DNA of 64,000 nucleotides from Nonlabens spongiae (GTDB lineage: Bacteria; Bacteroidota; Bacteroidia; Flavobacteriales; Flavobacteriaceae), in assembly GCF_002117125.1 (NCBI RefSeq), contig NZ_CP019344.1:3093501-3157500 (forward strand), in the 5' to 3' direction. The notes below the pieces were generated by a model. It did no database searches, had not been told where the DNA came from, and worked only from the letters and a program-made list of their open reading frames with translations. Both the position numbers and the translations under genes were made by a program. Shown here in pieces: positions 18,094 to 27,660 of this stretch; positions within the stretch are counted from its first letter, which is position 1; each line of letters starts with the position of its first letter.

Positions 18094-20556
18094 TTAAGAA
18101 TTACTGCTGAACCATGATCTCGCCTGATTCACATCGAGAAAGTAGGTGATGCGTAACGAGAAATTATGGCGTATGGGGTTGTCAAACAAGTTGCTCACAC
18201 TGTCTACGTAACTAATCTGCCCTTGTTTATCAAAGTTGTTTGCAGCGTTGCGATATAAAAAAGTCGCTTCACTTCCCGGTGCAAACCTCCAGCGGTAAGA
18301 GAAATCTAGATTCCAGACATTGAAATTTGCATCTGGATTTTCATCGTCCTGTAGAGCAAAATCACTTTCTGTGGTAGTACCATCATTTGTGAGCTCCTCA
18401 AATTCACGACTGAAATTTGCCCTAGACCAATTGTTCCTAAACGAAAGGCTCAGCGCATGTCTGTTATTGAAATTGTAGGTTCCACTGATGCGATTCTCTA
18501 CTGTATGAGTGTTTCTCAAGCTGAGTATGCTGTTACTCCCATCATCAGTCCTGGTGACGTAACTCAGACGATTATTGTTTTTACGCCACTGATAAGTATA
18601 GACTAATAAAAACTCATCACTGAATCGATACCTAGGTGACAAGCGATAGTCATAACTTGTTTCAGGATCGTCGATACGTGAGAAGTAGCCAGCACGGGCA
18701 TCGATAGCAAATTTTTTCCTATAGTCACTAGAGATGAAGCCTCCCATATAATAACTGGGCGCGTAGCGCACGACTTGTCCTGGGATGCGTGATTCAAACT
18801 GATCTTTTTGCTCTGTATTATATTGAAAATCTCCACCAAAACTAAATCGTTCCACTGTCGCAAAAAATGGGTTCAGCGTGATGTCTGATCCAGTGTGAAA
18901 ACTAGGTGTTAACGCACGGCGGTGTCTCACCCTTAGCTCAATTTCATAGTAATTGAAGATGCCTTGCTGGGTTTGTTGCAAATAACTCAAATCAGATGCC
19001 AGAGTAAGATAATTAGTCTGGAATTGACGCCCTAAATCATTCGGATTATAAGAATCACCCACCCAGAATGCGCCTAAACGTGGTCGCCACTTACCAGTTG
19101 TTCTGCGCCATTGAGCCTCGCCGGCATAACCAGTTTCTGTACCGTCTGGGGTGAAACGGTTGCTCATTTGCAAAAGACCTCGATAATTATCACTGGCCTT
19201 TTTATTATTATGATTAAGTTCGAGTGCAGTGACATTTGCATCAGTAAAAGAACCGTTGCGCAATGTGCTCGCATTTGATAAGGCGATAGACGAGTTGTTA
19301 CCGTACTGCTGATCTAGTACCAGCATGTTATAGTTTGTCAATGGTTCAGTGAGTACATTTCTAGTAGCTCCACTTTCAGAATTTCTTATGGTGGCTTCTG
19401 TGCGTTCTGTGATTGCATTTAGGACACCTATTCCTAGGCCTCCGTCAGTTCTTCCTGTAAATTTCAAAGCGTTGAGTAAATTGGCTGTAGAAGGATTGTC
19501 TATAATGTCTTCATTATCCAGCGTTTCGATACGTCCCGCACCGGTGGGAGTCTGGCCTATACGGCGTGAGAAGAAAATATCTCCCTTACTAAAAAGGTCT
19601 GCACCCTCTATAAAAAATGCGCGGTTCTCCCCAAAAGTTTGCTCAAATGGACCTAAATTCAATTCAACTCGATCAAAAGCTACCTGCCCAAAGTCAGGGA
19701 TCAGTGTCGCATCAAGGGTAAATGCGTCACTTATCCCATATTTCAAGTCCATTCCAGCTGAAAATGTGAGTTCTTCTTCACCGTCAAATACATTATAAAC
19801 TACCTGGCTAAAAGGATAAAGGTTTAAACGAAGTGGTGGATCAATATTTTCAACACCAGTAAGCAGTGCATCGTACTGCGTTTGATTTCCCGTAGTGATG
19901 TCTATAAAATTGTAGGAATAATCTTCGTTGAGGTGACGTATCCTACGTACTACTTGAAAACTCCAGTCCTGAACTTCATTTTCCGGGAACCTCAAAGTTC
20001 TATAAGGGATTTCCATCTCAACATACCAGCCGTTTTCATCTATGGTTGATTCTGAAAGGAATACTACATTGAAACTAAAATCTTGGCGGTCACCCTCTAC
20101 GATAGCATCACCTAGGGCATTTCCAGAAGTAGCAAAGAAACGGGTCTGATTGATCTGATTGTTGTAGGTGTTGATATGGAATTCAAAGAGATCTGCCTGT
20201 ACAAAGACGTTGTCACGTTGGGAGAACTGTCTTAAAATGCGCTCCGGCTCATTATCATACATATAACCTGCGACATAAAGAGCGTTATCATCGTAGGCAA
20301 TTTTTACTTTGGTTTTATGAGTGTCTCGTTCCGGTTCACCGTTGCGAGGTTCACGCATGACAAAGTTTTTGGCGACCGGTATCTTGTTCCAGAATGCTTC
20401 AAAAGGTTTACCATCAATTACAGGACTTGTAGCGACTCTTGTTGCTGAGTATACCTTACGTTTTATTAATAGTGTGCTGTCTTCTTGTTGTAGGTTCGCT
20501 TTCGCGAAAGCGATATTAAAAAGTACTAATAAAAAGGAAAATAACTGTCGATTCAT
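18094..20556 (-). CDS. Outer-membrane protein with CBM9-like domain and DUF5916 barrel
   Basis: 820 residues. A signal peptide (about 1-20) leads to a carbohydrate-binding family 9-like sandwich (about 38-230, with SPVIDGKPFEAFW and DDNALYVAGYMYDNEPERI), then a DUF5916 region of amphipathic strands rich in aromatic residues to the C-terminus, the look of an outer-membrane beta barrel (EQTFGENRAFFIEG is a typical motif). Unknown substrate; the CBM9 module suggests glycan contact. A perfect palindromic repeat overlaps the coding sequence for the signal peptide and is read as IAFAKA right at the predicted cleavage site. Confidence 0.9.
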   Translation of the reverse strand: MNRQLFSFLLVLFNIAFAKANLQQEDSTLLIKRKVYSATRVATSPVIDGKPFEAFWNKIPVAKNFVMREPRNGEPERDTHKTKVKIAYDDNALYVAGYMYDNEPERILRQFSQRDNVFVQADLFEFHINTYNNQINQTRFFATSGNALGDAIVEGDRQDFSFNVVFLSESTIDENGWYVEMEIPYRTLRFPENEVQDWSFQVVRRIRHLNEDYSYNFIDITTGNQTQYDALLTGVENIDPPLRLNLYPFSQVVYNVFDGEEELTFSAGMDLKYGISDAFTLDATLIPDFGQVAFDRVELNLGPFEQTFGENRAFFIEGADLFSKGDIFFSRRIGQTPTGAGRIETLDNEDIIDNPSTANLLNALKFTGRTDGGLGIGVLNAITERTEATIRNSESGATRNVLTEPLTNYNMLVLDQQYGNNSSIALSNASTLRNGSFTDANVTALELNHNNKKASDNYRGLLQMSNRFTPDGTETGYAGEAQWRRTTGKWRPRLGAFWVGDSYNPNDLGRQFQTNYLTLASDLSYLQQTQQGIFNYYEIELRVRHRRALTPSFHTGSDITLNPFFATVERFSFGGDFQYNTEQKDQFESRIPGQVVRYAPSYYMGGFISSDYRKKFAIDARAGYFSRIDDPETSYDYRLSPRYRFSDEFLLVYTYQWRKNNNRLSYVTRTDDGSNSILSLRNTHTVENRISGTYNFNNRHALSLSFRNNWSRANFSREFEELTNDGTTTESDFALQDDENPDANFNVWNLDFSYRWRFAPGSEATFLYRNAANNFDKQGQISYVDSVSNLFDNPIRHNFSLRITYFLDVNQARSWFSSNS
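20497..20512. repeat. Palindromic repeat copy (perfect) in the signal peptide of the DUF5916 gene
   Basis: Perfect 16-bp copy, read as AFAKA, where it supplies the end of the signal peptide. Confidence 0.85.
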
Positions 20557-20669
20557 TCTTAAACTGAGAATTTTGTAAAACTAATTTGGTTAACAAAGCT
20601 TTTTGTCTAAATGCGTGTTAAGAAAAAGAACTTCACAAAACGCTGAACTAACTTGCGCTTAAAAAGAAG

Positions 20670-21200
20670 ATGGAGAGAGCGATTTTTGCAGGCGGATGTT
20701 TCTGGTGTACAGAAGCTGTGTTTCAACGTGTAAAAGGTGTCGAGAAAGTAACTTCTGGTTTTTGTGGAGGGAATATCAAGAACCCACCCTACAGAGAAGT
20801 TGTGCAAGGACGCACCGGACATGCCGAGGCGGTTGAGGTTCTGTACGATAAGGAAAAAGTAAGCTTCCAGCAATTGATGGAGGTTTTTATGGCAACTCAC
20901 GATCCTACTACCCTCAATCGACAAGGTTATGATGTGGGAACGCATTACCGCAGTGCTATTTTTACTCTAAATGATGAACAACAAAATCAGGCAGAGAGTT
21001 TTGTCCAAAAGTTAGGTGAGAGCGGCGCTTTTCAAGATCCTATCGTGACAGAAATCAAAAGAGCCACTGACTTTTATCCTGCGGAACAGGAACATTACGA
21101 CTACTATAACAAACATAGAAGTCAAGGCTACTGTCAGGTGATTATTGATCCCAAAGTCAAAAAGTTGATGACCCAGTTTCCAGAAATTGCTCAAGAGTAA
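20670..21200 (+). CDS. msrA: Peptide-methionine (S)-S-oxide reductase MsrA
   Basis: 176 residues, normal size. The active site AGGCFWCTEAVF puts the catalytic Cys at 10; the following TSGFCGG and the GHAEAVEV strand are diagnostic, and YPAEQEHYDYYNKH carries the substrate-binding residues. It repairs methionine-S-sulfoxide in proteins using thioredoxin. It starts 113 bases from the divergent DUF5916 gene. No MsrB is fused or adjacent. Confidence 0.95.
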   Translation: MERAIFAGGCFWCTEAVFQRVKGVEKVTSGFCGGNIKNPPYREVVQGRTGHAEAVEVLYDKEKVSFQQLMEVFMATHDPTTLNRQGYDVGTHYRSAIFTLNDEQQNQAESFVQKLGESGAFQDPIVTEIKRATDFYPAEQEHYDYYNKHRSQGYCQVIIDPKVKKLMTQFPEIAQE

Positions 21201-21213
21201 TTGGGATCCATTA

Positions 21214-21906
21214 TTAAGGATAGACTCTCACATCAGTAAGCGGTATTTCTAAACCATAGACTTCTCTTTTTTCTGGTAGCATAAAGCCGGCAGTGGTCTC
21301 GTACCAGCCTTTCCAATTTGCCTTAACGCCATCAAGCGGTATAATTTGCACCCACATCTTGAAGGATTCAGGAAGGTAATTCTCATCCAGTTTCCAGACA
21401 TAGACATCGCCGGGAGTAGTTCCTCCAGTGGTATAGCGCACTAGTAATTCATTTTCTGAAATAAATTCCAGTTCAGTTCCGGCATCTTTCACTTTATAAG
21501 GGGCTATGAGCCAAAAGCTATCATTATTAAAGTTGCTTAAAGCATAGTCTAGATATTCTTGTTTATCTCCAGAATCTACAATATTACCTTTATAGAACAC
21601 TGTACTCTCTTGTGGAAAATTTAAATCTAGAACTACTCGTGTGTCCTCCCATTTAACGCTTACAATATTGTTCTGAGGTTGCCAGTTGTATTCATTTACA
21701 CCTCTGAATGTCCAAGTGATACTATCTGCATTCTTAATTTGTTCAGCATGTAGCGCTTCCAGAAGTTTATCTGCTAGAGCTACTGCTTTTTCTCCCTTTG
21801 TACCCACCGGTACGTCTTCATTAAAAGCTATTTTCAGGCCGATTATGGCCACTAAAATCAATAATAAAAGTATTCCTACAATTTTAAAAAATCGCTTCAT
21901 TTTCAC
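21214..21906 (-). CDS. Hypothetical membrane-anchored protein, distant paralogue of the gene at 57.8 kb
   Basis: 230 residues. A basic start and one long helix (about 6-26, ILLLLILVAIIGLKIAF) form a signal anchor; the rest is a beta-rich periplasmic domain. The segment SFWLIAPYKV, then LLVRYTTGGTTPGDVY, parallels VYWLLPYFKT and QVQYTGDGGYTPGDRY of the lipoprotein at 57814-58482, so the two share a fold. No function is known to me; a LolA-like or lipid-binding sandwich is possible. It converges on msrA with 13 bases between. Confidence 0.82.
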   Translation of the reverse strand: MKMKRFFKIVGILLLLILVAIIGLKIAFNEDVPVGTKGEKAVALADKLLEALHAEQIKNADSITWTFRGVNEYNWQPQNNIVSVKWEDTRVVLDLNFPQESTVFYKGNIVDSGDKQEYLDYALSNFNNDSFWLIAPYKVKDAGTELEFISENELLVRYTTGGTTPGDVYVWKLDENYLPESFKMWVQIIPLDGVKANWKGWYETTAGFMLPEKREVYGLEIPLTDVRVYP

Positions 21907-22043
21907 TCAGTTTGATGGCAAAGGTAAGTTTACGAAAGCTCTGCTAACAAAGCGAGCAGACCTATTCCTCAGCATTTTATGAATAGTATAGGAAATTCAG
22001 ATACGCTAAAATTAATTTTCAGGGCTAACTTGCGCCTCTGTAT

Positions 22044-22901
22044 ATGGGAAAGTTATCTTTTATTCTGATTGTTCTGATGTCGGTTGTTTCTATGTCTCAG
22101 AACACCACCCACTTCTCACTAGACTTGGATCAAAATCAAGATCGCACGCTATGGCAGGATTTCACCTATGATATGGGAAACGTTTTTCTAGGAACGGGCT
22201 ACGCATACACGAGACCACTTTACTGGCAGGGGGATGATTTTTTGAGATTTGGTGCTGTGGCTGGAGCTACGTACGGACTATACATGCTAGATACTAATAT
22301 TGAGAGGAGTTTCAAGAAACACAAAAACGATGTTCCTAATATACTTTTAGATTACGGCTGGTACGCTGGAAGCCCTCAAAATAATTATGGATTAACGGGA
22401 GCAGTATATCTTACTGGCTTATTTACCAAAAATGAAAAATTAAGGCGTACGGGAGTTTTAATGATATCATCTGCGACCGCAACTGGATTTTTTCAACAGT
22501 TTTTGAAATCTGCCACGGGAAGAGCGAGGCCAGGAGCTGAACTCGGTAAGAACCACTTCAGACCCTTTGGCGGTAGTGTGGCTTATCGATCCTTCCCATC
22601 AGGACATGCCGTGCTATCGTTTACACAGGCTCATTCTATTGCCAAACAGTTTAAAAGTTGGTGGGTTAAAGCGCCTATTTATGCCGTAGGTGCCATACCT
22701 GGGTTGAGCCGTATTTATACTGATGCTCACTGGGCGAGCGATGTGTTTCTGAGTTGGGCGATGAGTTACTTTATGGTAGAGGCTATAGACATTTACCTCG
22801 ATAAAAAGTATAAGGAAAAGTATAATGATAGTCCCAGAAAAAAATCCAGTCTAGATTTATCATTTTCTTTAACGACTGTAGGTGTGAGATATACTTTTTA
22901 G
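22044..22901 (+). CDS. PAP2-family phosphatase, membrane/periplasmic
   Basis: 285 residues with a signal peptide (about 1-18). The three acid-phosphatase motifs are present: KSATGRARP, then FPSGHAVLS with the PSGH His, then SRIYTDAHWASD with the catalytic His and the Asp. By family it removes phosphate from lipid phosphates such as undecaprenyl pyrophosphate or phosphatidate; the substrate cannot be told. The C-terminal strand ending VRYTF has an aromatic end like an outer-membrane protein, which is unusual for PAP2 and suggests a barrel-like tail. Confidence 0.9.
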   Translation: MGKLSFILIVLMSVVSMSQNTTHFSLDLDQNQDRTLWQDFTYDMGNVFLGTGYAYTRPLYWQGDDFLRFGAVAGATYGLYMLDTNIERSFKKHKNDVPNILLDYGWYAGSPQNNYGLTGAVYLTGLFTKNEKLRRTGVLMISSATATGFFQQFLKSATGRARPGAELGKNHFRPFGGSVAYRSFPSGHAVLSFTQAHSIAKQFKSWWVKAPIYAVGAIPGLSRIYTDAHWASDVFLSWAMSYFMVEAIDIYLDKKYKEKYNDSPRKKSSLDLSFSLTTVGVRYTF

Positions 22902-22919
22902 TGAAAAAAAGCAAAAATA

Positions 22920-22955
22920 AACTACTCAGAACGGTATGGGTCGTTCTGAGTAGTT
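22920..22955 (-). terminator. Rho-independent terminator of ppa
   Basis: A 14-bp perfect stem (AACTACTCAGAACG / CGTTCTGAGTAGTT, 8-base loop) has a T-rich tract on the minus strand, so it ends ppa; it also sits 19 bases behind the PAP2 stop. Confidence 0.85.
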
Positions 22956-22962
22956 GAAAAGA

Positions 22963-23499
22963 TTATTTTTTGAACTTAACTTTATAGTCCTCGATCGCTT
23001 GGTTTACGATCTCGATGGCCTTGTCGCGACCCTGGAAATCTTCCACGTCCACAGTTTTGTTCTCTAGTTTTTTATAGTCTTCAAAGAAATTGCGCATTTC
23101 CTTTTTCCAGTATTCTGGGAGCTCGCTCACATCGTTAAAATGCGCTACGCTCATATCATTTGCAGCTACCGCGATGATTTTATCATCCATCTCGCCACCG
23201 TCCATCATTTGCATAACACCTATAACTTTTGCATCTACGAGACACATGGGAACAATCTCGATTTGAGATAAAACTAAAATGTCTAGTGGATCTTGATCGT
23301 CACAGTAGGTACGCGGTATAAAACCATAATTTGTAGGGTAGTACATGGAAGAATAGATCACTCTATCAAGTATCAACATTCCAGATTCCTTGTCTAGTTC
23401 GTATTTCGCACGAGTATTTTTAGGGATCTCTATACAGGCCGTTACAGTTTCCGGTGCATTCTCACCGTAACTCACATGGTGCCATGGATTTTTTTTCAT
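22963..23499 (-). CDS. ppa: Soluble inorganic pyrophosphatase, family I
   Basis: 178 residues. The active-site block [20 protein letters not shown] has the Asp triad (DxDPxD). It splits cytoplasmic PPi to drive biosynthesis; a membrane-bound, ion-pumping pyrophosphatase is encoded at 54 kb, so this organism carries both types within 31 kb. Upstream a palindromic repeat lies 41 bases before the start. Confidence 0.95.
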   Translation of the reverse strand: MKKNPWHHVSYGENAPETVTACIEIPKNTRAKYELDKESGMLILDRVIYSSMYYPTNYGFIPRTYCDDQDPLDILVLSQIEIVPMCLVDAKVIGVMQMMDGGEMDDKIIAVAANDMSVAHFNDVSELPEYWKKEMRNFFEDYKKLENKTVDVEDFQGRDKAIEIVNQAIEDYKVKFKK

Positions 23500-23539
23500 G
23501 ATATTTTTTTAAAACGGGCTGCAAAAGTAATATGGTTTT

Positions 23540-23555
23540 CGCTTTCGCGAAAGCG
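23540..23555. repeat. Palindromic repeat copy (perfect), intergenic upstream of ppa
   Basis: Perfect 16-bp copy in the ppa upstream region. Confidence 0.85.
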
Positions 23556-23673
23556 TAATCACAACAATCATAGTCTACTATACCAACTATATCTACTGAT
23601 TTAGATTTCAAAAGAAGGCGTTAAAGTGTATGCCCAAGTTCAAGACTATAGGTTTAAGCATTAATTTTATGCG

Positions 23674-24822
23674 ATGATGCAACAAGAACGGAGAGGTTTC
23701 AGGTTTGAGTTTTATGATCCAAAGGAAAAGGATCCATTTGATAAGTTGTTTGATATTTTCAAAGAACTGATTACCCATACTTCAGGGGATTTTGACGAAG
23801 CAATAAACTGGCTCAGGGAACTTGACAAAGAATATAAGCTCACTACTCCTGACTATACCGTCGATGACTTTATTGAAGATCTCAAACAACGTGGATACAT
23901 AAGGGAGGAGTTTGATCCAGAATCAGGTCAGGATGGAGATGGATCAGGAGATCAAAGCGGTAGGTTTAGTATTACCGCAAAGACGGAGCAGCTGCTTAGA
24001 AAACATGCGCTGGAGCAAATCTTTGGTAACATGAGAAAAAGCGGAGCCGGAAATCACAAGACGGGCAAACTAGGTGAGGGCGATGCGCATTCTGGCGATT
24101 TTAGATCCTATCGTTTTGGAGATGGACTGGATCGCATTTCAATGACTGAAAGCTTGCGCAATGCTCAGATCAATCATGGAATGGGGAACTTCAACCTTAC
24201 TGAAGATGACCTGGTAGTAGAAGACACACGTTTCAAAGCGCAGATGAGTACGGTGCTTATGATCGATATTTCCCATAGCATGATATTATATGGAGAGGAT
24301 CGCATCACACCCGCCAAAAAAGTGGCCATGGCTCTCGCAGAATTGATTACCACCAGATATCCTAAGGATACGCTGGATATTTTGGTTTTTGGGAACGATG
24401 CTTGGACTATACAAATTGCAGATCTACCTTATTTAAAAGTGGGACCTTATCATACCAATACCGTAGCAGGCTTGCAGCTGGCGATGGACCTATTGCGCAG
24501 GAAGCGTAATACCAACAAGCAGATCTTTATGATCACCGACGGGAAACCTAGTTGTCTTAGACTTAAAGATGGGCGGTATTATAAAAACTCAAACGGACTC
24601 GATGAGTACATTGTCGAGAAATGTTATACAATGGCTGCTCAAGCAAGGCGATTACATATTCCTATAACCACGTTCATGATTGCAAATGATCCCTATCTAC
24701 AACAATTTGTGGATGAATTTACAGAAGCAAATCAGGGTAAGGCATTTTACACAGGTCTCAAAGGTCTGGGAGAGATGATCTTTAGAGACTATGATGCTAA
24801 TCGTCGTAGAAGAATCAAATAG
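23674..24822 (+). CDS. vWA domain protein
   Basis: 382 residues. An acidic N-terminal region (RFEFYDPKEKDPFDKLFDIF) precedes a Gly-rich linker (QDGDGSGDQSG near 90). The vWA domain starts at about 195 with TVLMIDISHSM (MIDAS DxSxS) and includes MITDGKPSC. There is no signal peptide, so it is cytoplasmic. Proteins of this type usually sit beside a MoxR AAA+ ATPase with which they act as a chaperone-like pair; no ATPase is adjacent here. An additional ATG precedes Met2, so the exact start is uncertain by one codon. Confidence 0.9.
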   Translation: MMQQERRGFRFEFYDPKEKDPFDKLFDIFKELITHTSGDFDEAINWLRELDKEYKLTTPDYTVDDFIEDLKQRGYIREEFDPESGQDGDGSGDQSGRFSITAKTEQLLRKHALEQIFGNMRKSGAGNHKTGKLGEGDAHSGDFRSYRFGDGLDRISMTESLRNAQINHGMGNFNLTEDDLVVEDTRFKAQMSTVLMIDISHSMILYGEDRITPAKKVAMALAELITTRYPKDTLDILVFGNDAWTIQIADLPYLKVGPYHTNTVAGLQLAMDLLRRKRNTNKQIFMITDGKPSCLRLKDGRYYKNSNGLDEYIVEKCYTMAAQARRLHIPITTFMIANDPYLQQFVDEFTEANQGKAFYTGLKGLGEMIFRDYDANRRRRIK

Positions 24823-24947
24823 TGCTTGATTGAGAAATTAGAAGTAATGTTGTGTCAATTGTCTTCTAAGATTATTGGTTAATCGATTATAAACCTTTAA
24901 ATGAACGATAAATTCACCTACAAATGAACCCGTGATCATGAAATCTA

Positions 24948-24955
24948 TATATTTG
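24948..24955 (+). promoter_or_regulatory. Possible -7 promoter element of the following OMP gene
   Basis: TATATTTG matches the Bacteroidota TAnnTTTG -7 element and lies 23 bases before the start codon. No clear -33 TTTG is seen. Confidence 0.4.
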
Positions 24956-24978
24956 TCTATTAAGTTTAAAACTTGATC

Positions 24979-25602
24979 ATGAAGCAAATCTACTTGTGTC
25001 TTACGTTGCTATTGTGTGCAAGCCAATTTTCAAAAGCTCAAAACAATATTGATGATGCTAATTTTGATGACTCTATCAAATACAGCATTTTTTACGGTTT
25101 GAATTATTCTTTCCTTGAAAATTACGGGAATGATGGATTCAAGGGAGAGCGTTCTGGTTATAACGCAGGTGCGCTTGCTGAGATGCCGTTTGCAAATAAG
25201 TGGTCGTTTGAAGCCTCTCTGTTTTTTTCAGTAGTGGGAGAGCAGCCTATAGTTGATGATAGGGTTGTGGCAAGATTTAGAACTTACACCATCAACTTAC
25301 CGGTACAGTTTAAGTTTTATCCAGGGAAAAACAAAAGTCTCAGTTTCCACATCGGGCCTCAGTTGAGTTACAATTTTGAACCTAAAATATTTGAGAACCA
25401 GAATCAAGATTTTAGAACGCTGGAAGATGTTGTAAATACTGGATTTGATGGAACTGCCGGGTTTGGCTATAAATTACCTGGCTTCGGTTTATTTATTAAA
25501 GGTACATTCAGCTATGGATTTGCAGATATTTTTGTAAACCAAGATATTTATACTTCTGAGCGTTTCAAAGTGATCCGAATAGATATAGGATACCAATTCT
25601 AA
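24979..25602 (+). CDS. Outer-membrane beta-barrel protein (PorT/OMP_b-brl family)
   Basis: About 207 residues from the ATG at 24979; a TTG two codons earlier is less likely. A signal peptide (MKQIYLCLTLLLCASQFSKA) ends after a small-residue site. Alternating-hydrophobicity strands and a final aromatic (IDIGYQF) mark an 8-strand barrel. Unknown function. It stands alone, between the vWA gene and the MFS gene 35 bases further. Confidence 0.85.
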   Translation: MKQIYLCLTLLLCASQFSKAQNNIDDANFDDSIKYSIFYGLNYSFLENYGNDGFKGERSGYNAGALAEMPFANKWSFEASLFFSVVGEQPIVDDRVVARFRTYTINLPVQFKFYPGKNKSLSFHIGPQLSYNFEPKIFENQNQDFRTLEDVVNTGFDGTAGFGYKLPGFGLFIKGTFSYGFADIFVNQDIYTSERFKVIRIDIGYQF

Positions 25603-25637
25603 TTTTTTTCATGCAATTACCTTTCTGATAAATCCAG

Positions 25638-26981
25638 ATGACTGAAATATTCAAGAAAGGTTCTAAAAAGGTTATTAATGCCTGGGCATTTTATGACTGG
25701 GCTAATAGTGTTTACTCGCTGGTTATAAGCAGCGCGATATTCCCATTATTTTACTCTGCAATAAGTAAAGATGCCTTTGAAAATGGTAACGTTCCTGATG
25801 TACTAGCTGACTTCAATAATGAGTCCATTATAATTATAGTCTCTGCGATAGGCTTTATAATTGTAAGCATACTGTCGCCTATACTCTCTGGTGTGGCAGA
25901 TTATAGTGGGAAAAAGAAAACATTTCTCAAGCTCTTTTGCTATCTGGGTAGTTTTAGCTGTATAGGTCTAGCTTTTTTTAGTTTTGACTATTTATACTTG
26001 AGCTTAGTCATTTATGTACTGGCGCTCATTGGTTTTTGGGGTAGTCTGGTTTTTTATAATTCATTTCTGCCAGATATAGCACACCCAGATCAACAAGATG
26101 GTGTAAGTGCTCTGGGCTTCTCCATGGGATATATAGGTAGCGTTCTATTGCTTGCTCTTTGCTTGGGTCTCATTATGTCTGGGATCTGGCCAGAGGAAGG
26201 CTTTTTTCCCTATAGTCCCATCCTAGAATTAGACGCTGTTCAGTTTTCTTTCATTTTAGTAGGAATCTGGTGGATGGGATTTGCGCAATATACTTATGCA
26301 TACTTACCTGAGGGAGTTTCAAAAGATCGTACGGGAGTAAAGAGTATTTGGACCAGCGGTTTCAAAGAATTAGGTAAAGTTTACAAACAGTTGATGCAAA
26401 ACCTGAGTATGAAGAAATACCTAAGTGCTTTTTTCATCTACAGCATGGCGGTTCAAACGGTTATGTATGTAGCTACGTACTTCGGTACTGAGGAGGTGGT
26501 CTGGGAAGGTATTGACCAGACTTTTGGCCTTATTGGAAGCATTCTCCTCATTCAATTAGTAGCTATTCTAGGAGCCTGGCTGGCAAGCTTGCTTTCTAAG
26601 CAGATCGGTAATATCAAAACACTCATCGTTATCAATGTAGTATGGATGCTGATCTGTGTTTACGGTTATTTTGTGATAACACCCATTCAATTTTTCATCA
26701 CTGCTGGATTTGTAGGGCTGGTAATGGGATCCATTCAGTCGCTCTCCAGAAGTACTTATTCAAAAATGCTCCCTGAAACCACAGATACGACCAGCTTCTT
26801 CAGTTTTTACGATGTTGCAGAAAAAATAGGCATTGTCATCGGTATGCTGTTGTTTGCAATAGTTGGTGAAATCACGGGAAGCATGCGCGGCCCTATTTTA
26901 TTTTTGATCGTATTCTTCATCATAGGAGTAATTATACTTTCCACCATTCCTACTTTAAAAGTCAATAAGGAATCTGAATAG
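25638..26981 (+). CDS. MFS transporter, UMF1/Atg22 family
   Basis: 447 residues, 12 hydrophobic segments. The N-terminus INAWAFYDWANSVYSLVI is diagnostic of the UMF1 (vacuole effluxer Atg22-like) family, and a loop with KKKTFLKLFCYLGSF follows helix 2. Bacterial members are inner-membrane and of unknown substrate. It starts 35 bases after the OMP gene in the same direction. Confidence 0.9.
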   Translation: MTEIFKKGSKKVINAWAFYDWANSVYSLVISSAIFPLFYSAISKDAFENGNVPDVLADFNNESIIIIVSAIGFIIVSILSPILSGVADYSGKKKTFLKLFCYLGSFSCIGLAFFSFDYLYLSLVIYVLALIGFWGSLVFYNSFLPDIAHPDQQDGVSALGFSMGYIGSVLLLALCLGLIMSGIWPEEGFFPYSPILELDAVQFSFILVGIWWMGFAQYTYAYLPEGVSKDRTGVKSIWTSGFKELGKVYKQLMQNLSMKKYLSAFFIYSMAVQTVMYVATYFGTEEVVWEGIDQTFGLIGSILLIQLVAILGAWLASLLSKQIGNIKTLIVINVVWMLICVYGYFVITPIQFFITAGFVGLVMGSIQSLSRSTYSKMLPETTDTTSFFSFYDVAEKIGIVIGMLLFAIVGEITGSMRGPILFLIVFFIIGVIILSTIPTLKVNKESE

Positions 26982-26995
26982 CGAGTTTTAAGTCT

Positions 26996-27011
26996 CGCTT
27001 TCGCGAAAGCG
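26996..27011. repeat. Palindromic repeat copy (perfect), between convergent genes
   Basis: Perfect 16-bp copy in the 47-base gap between the convergent MFS gene and the next gene. Confidence 0.85.
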
Positions 27012-27028
27012 TATTCAAAATAAACCTC

Positions 27029-27442
27029 TTATAGCTCCACCGTCCTTCTTTCAAGGAGTTGAATATTGCTGATCAACCGTTCCCTGACCAGATTCATCAT
27101 GCGTTTGTTAAGTGCGCTAGAGTTCTGGATGTAGGTTTCATATTCAGCCAGGGTGAATTGACCTATGATAATGCCTTTAAGGCTGTTTCTAAACTTTTGA
27201 TCACGGTTTACCGCATTCTCGATGTAGTCGATTCTTTTTGGGGCAGTAAGACCATGGAAAACATTCTTGTGCTTGCGGATGTAATTTCTGAAAACTTCGA
27301 TCAATAAGTCGTTTTGAAGCTTAACGATAGGTCGTAAAGTCTGATTTTGAAAGCGCTCCTCACTACTCATTTTCTCATGGATGAGCATGCCTGGAATTTC
27401 AGGTCTTAGAGCTACTAGGTATTCATCTCGATTTTTCATCAC
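27029..27442 (-). CDS. Conserved hypothetical protein, 137 aa
   Basis: 137 residues, mostly helical and charged, without signal or membrane segment. It has an E-rich N-terminus (MSSEERFQNQTLRPIVKLQN) and a C-terminal coiled-coil-like stretch (NLVRERLISNIQLLERR). I do not recognise a family. It is monocistronic, facing away from the divergent mpl-like gene 218 bases upstream. Function unknown. Confidence 0.75.
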   Translation of the reverse strand: MMKNRDEYLVALRPEIPGMLIHEKMSSEERFQNQTLRPIVKLQNDLLIEVFRNYIRKHKNVFHGLTAPKRIDYIENAVNRDQKFRNSLKGIIIGQFTLAEYETYIQNSSALNKRMMNLVRERLISNIQLLERRTVEL

Positions 27443-27660
27443 GGCAGTTTTGTCTAAATTACAATTCTGTTTTGTCTATAAGGGTCGTGCTTGAAACGGC
27501 TTCTTAACAGGATTGTTAACAGCAAGCCGATTATTAAGGCTATTATCAACAATGAGGTCGACGCATTATATAGTTTTCAACTTAAACTTAGATTTATACT
27601 ACAGCTAATTGTTAAACTTAATCTAGTTGATTGCCTATTTTTACATCTTAAACACAGAAT

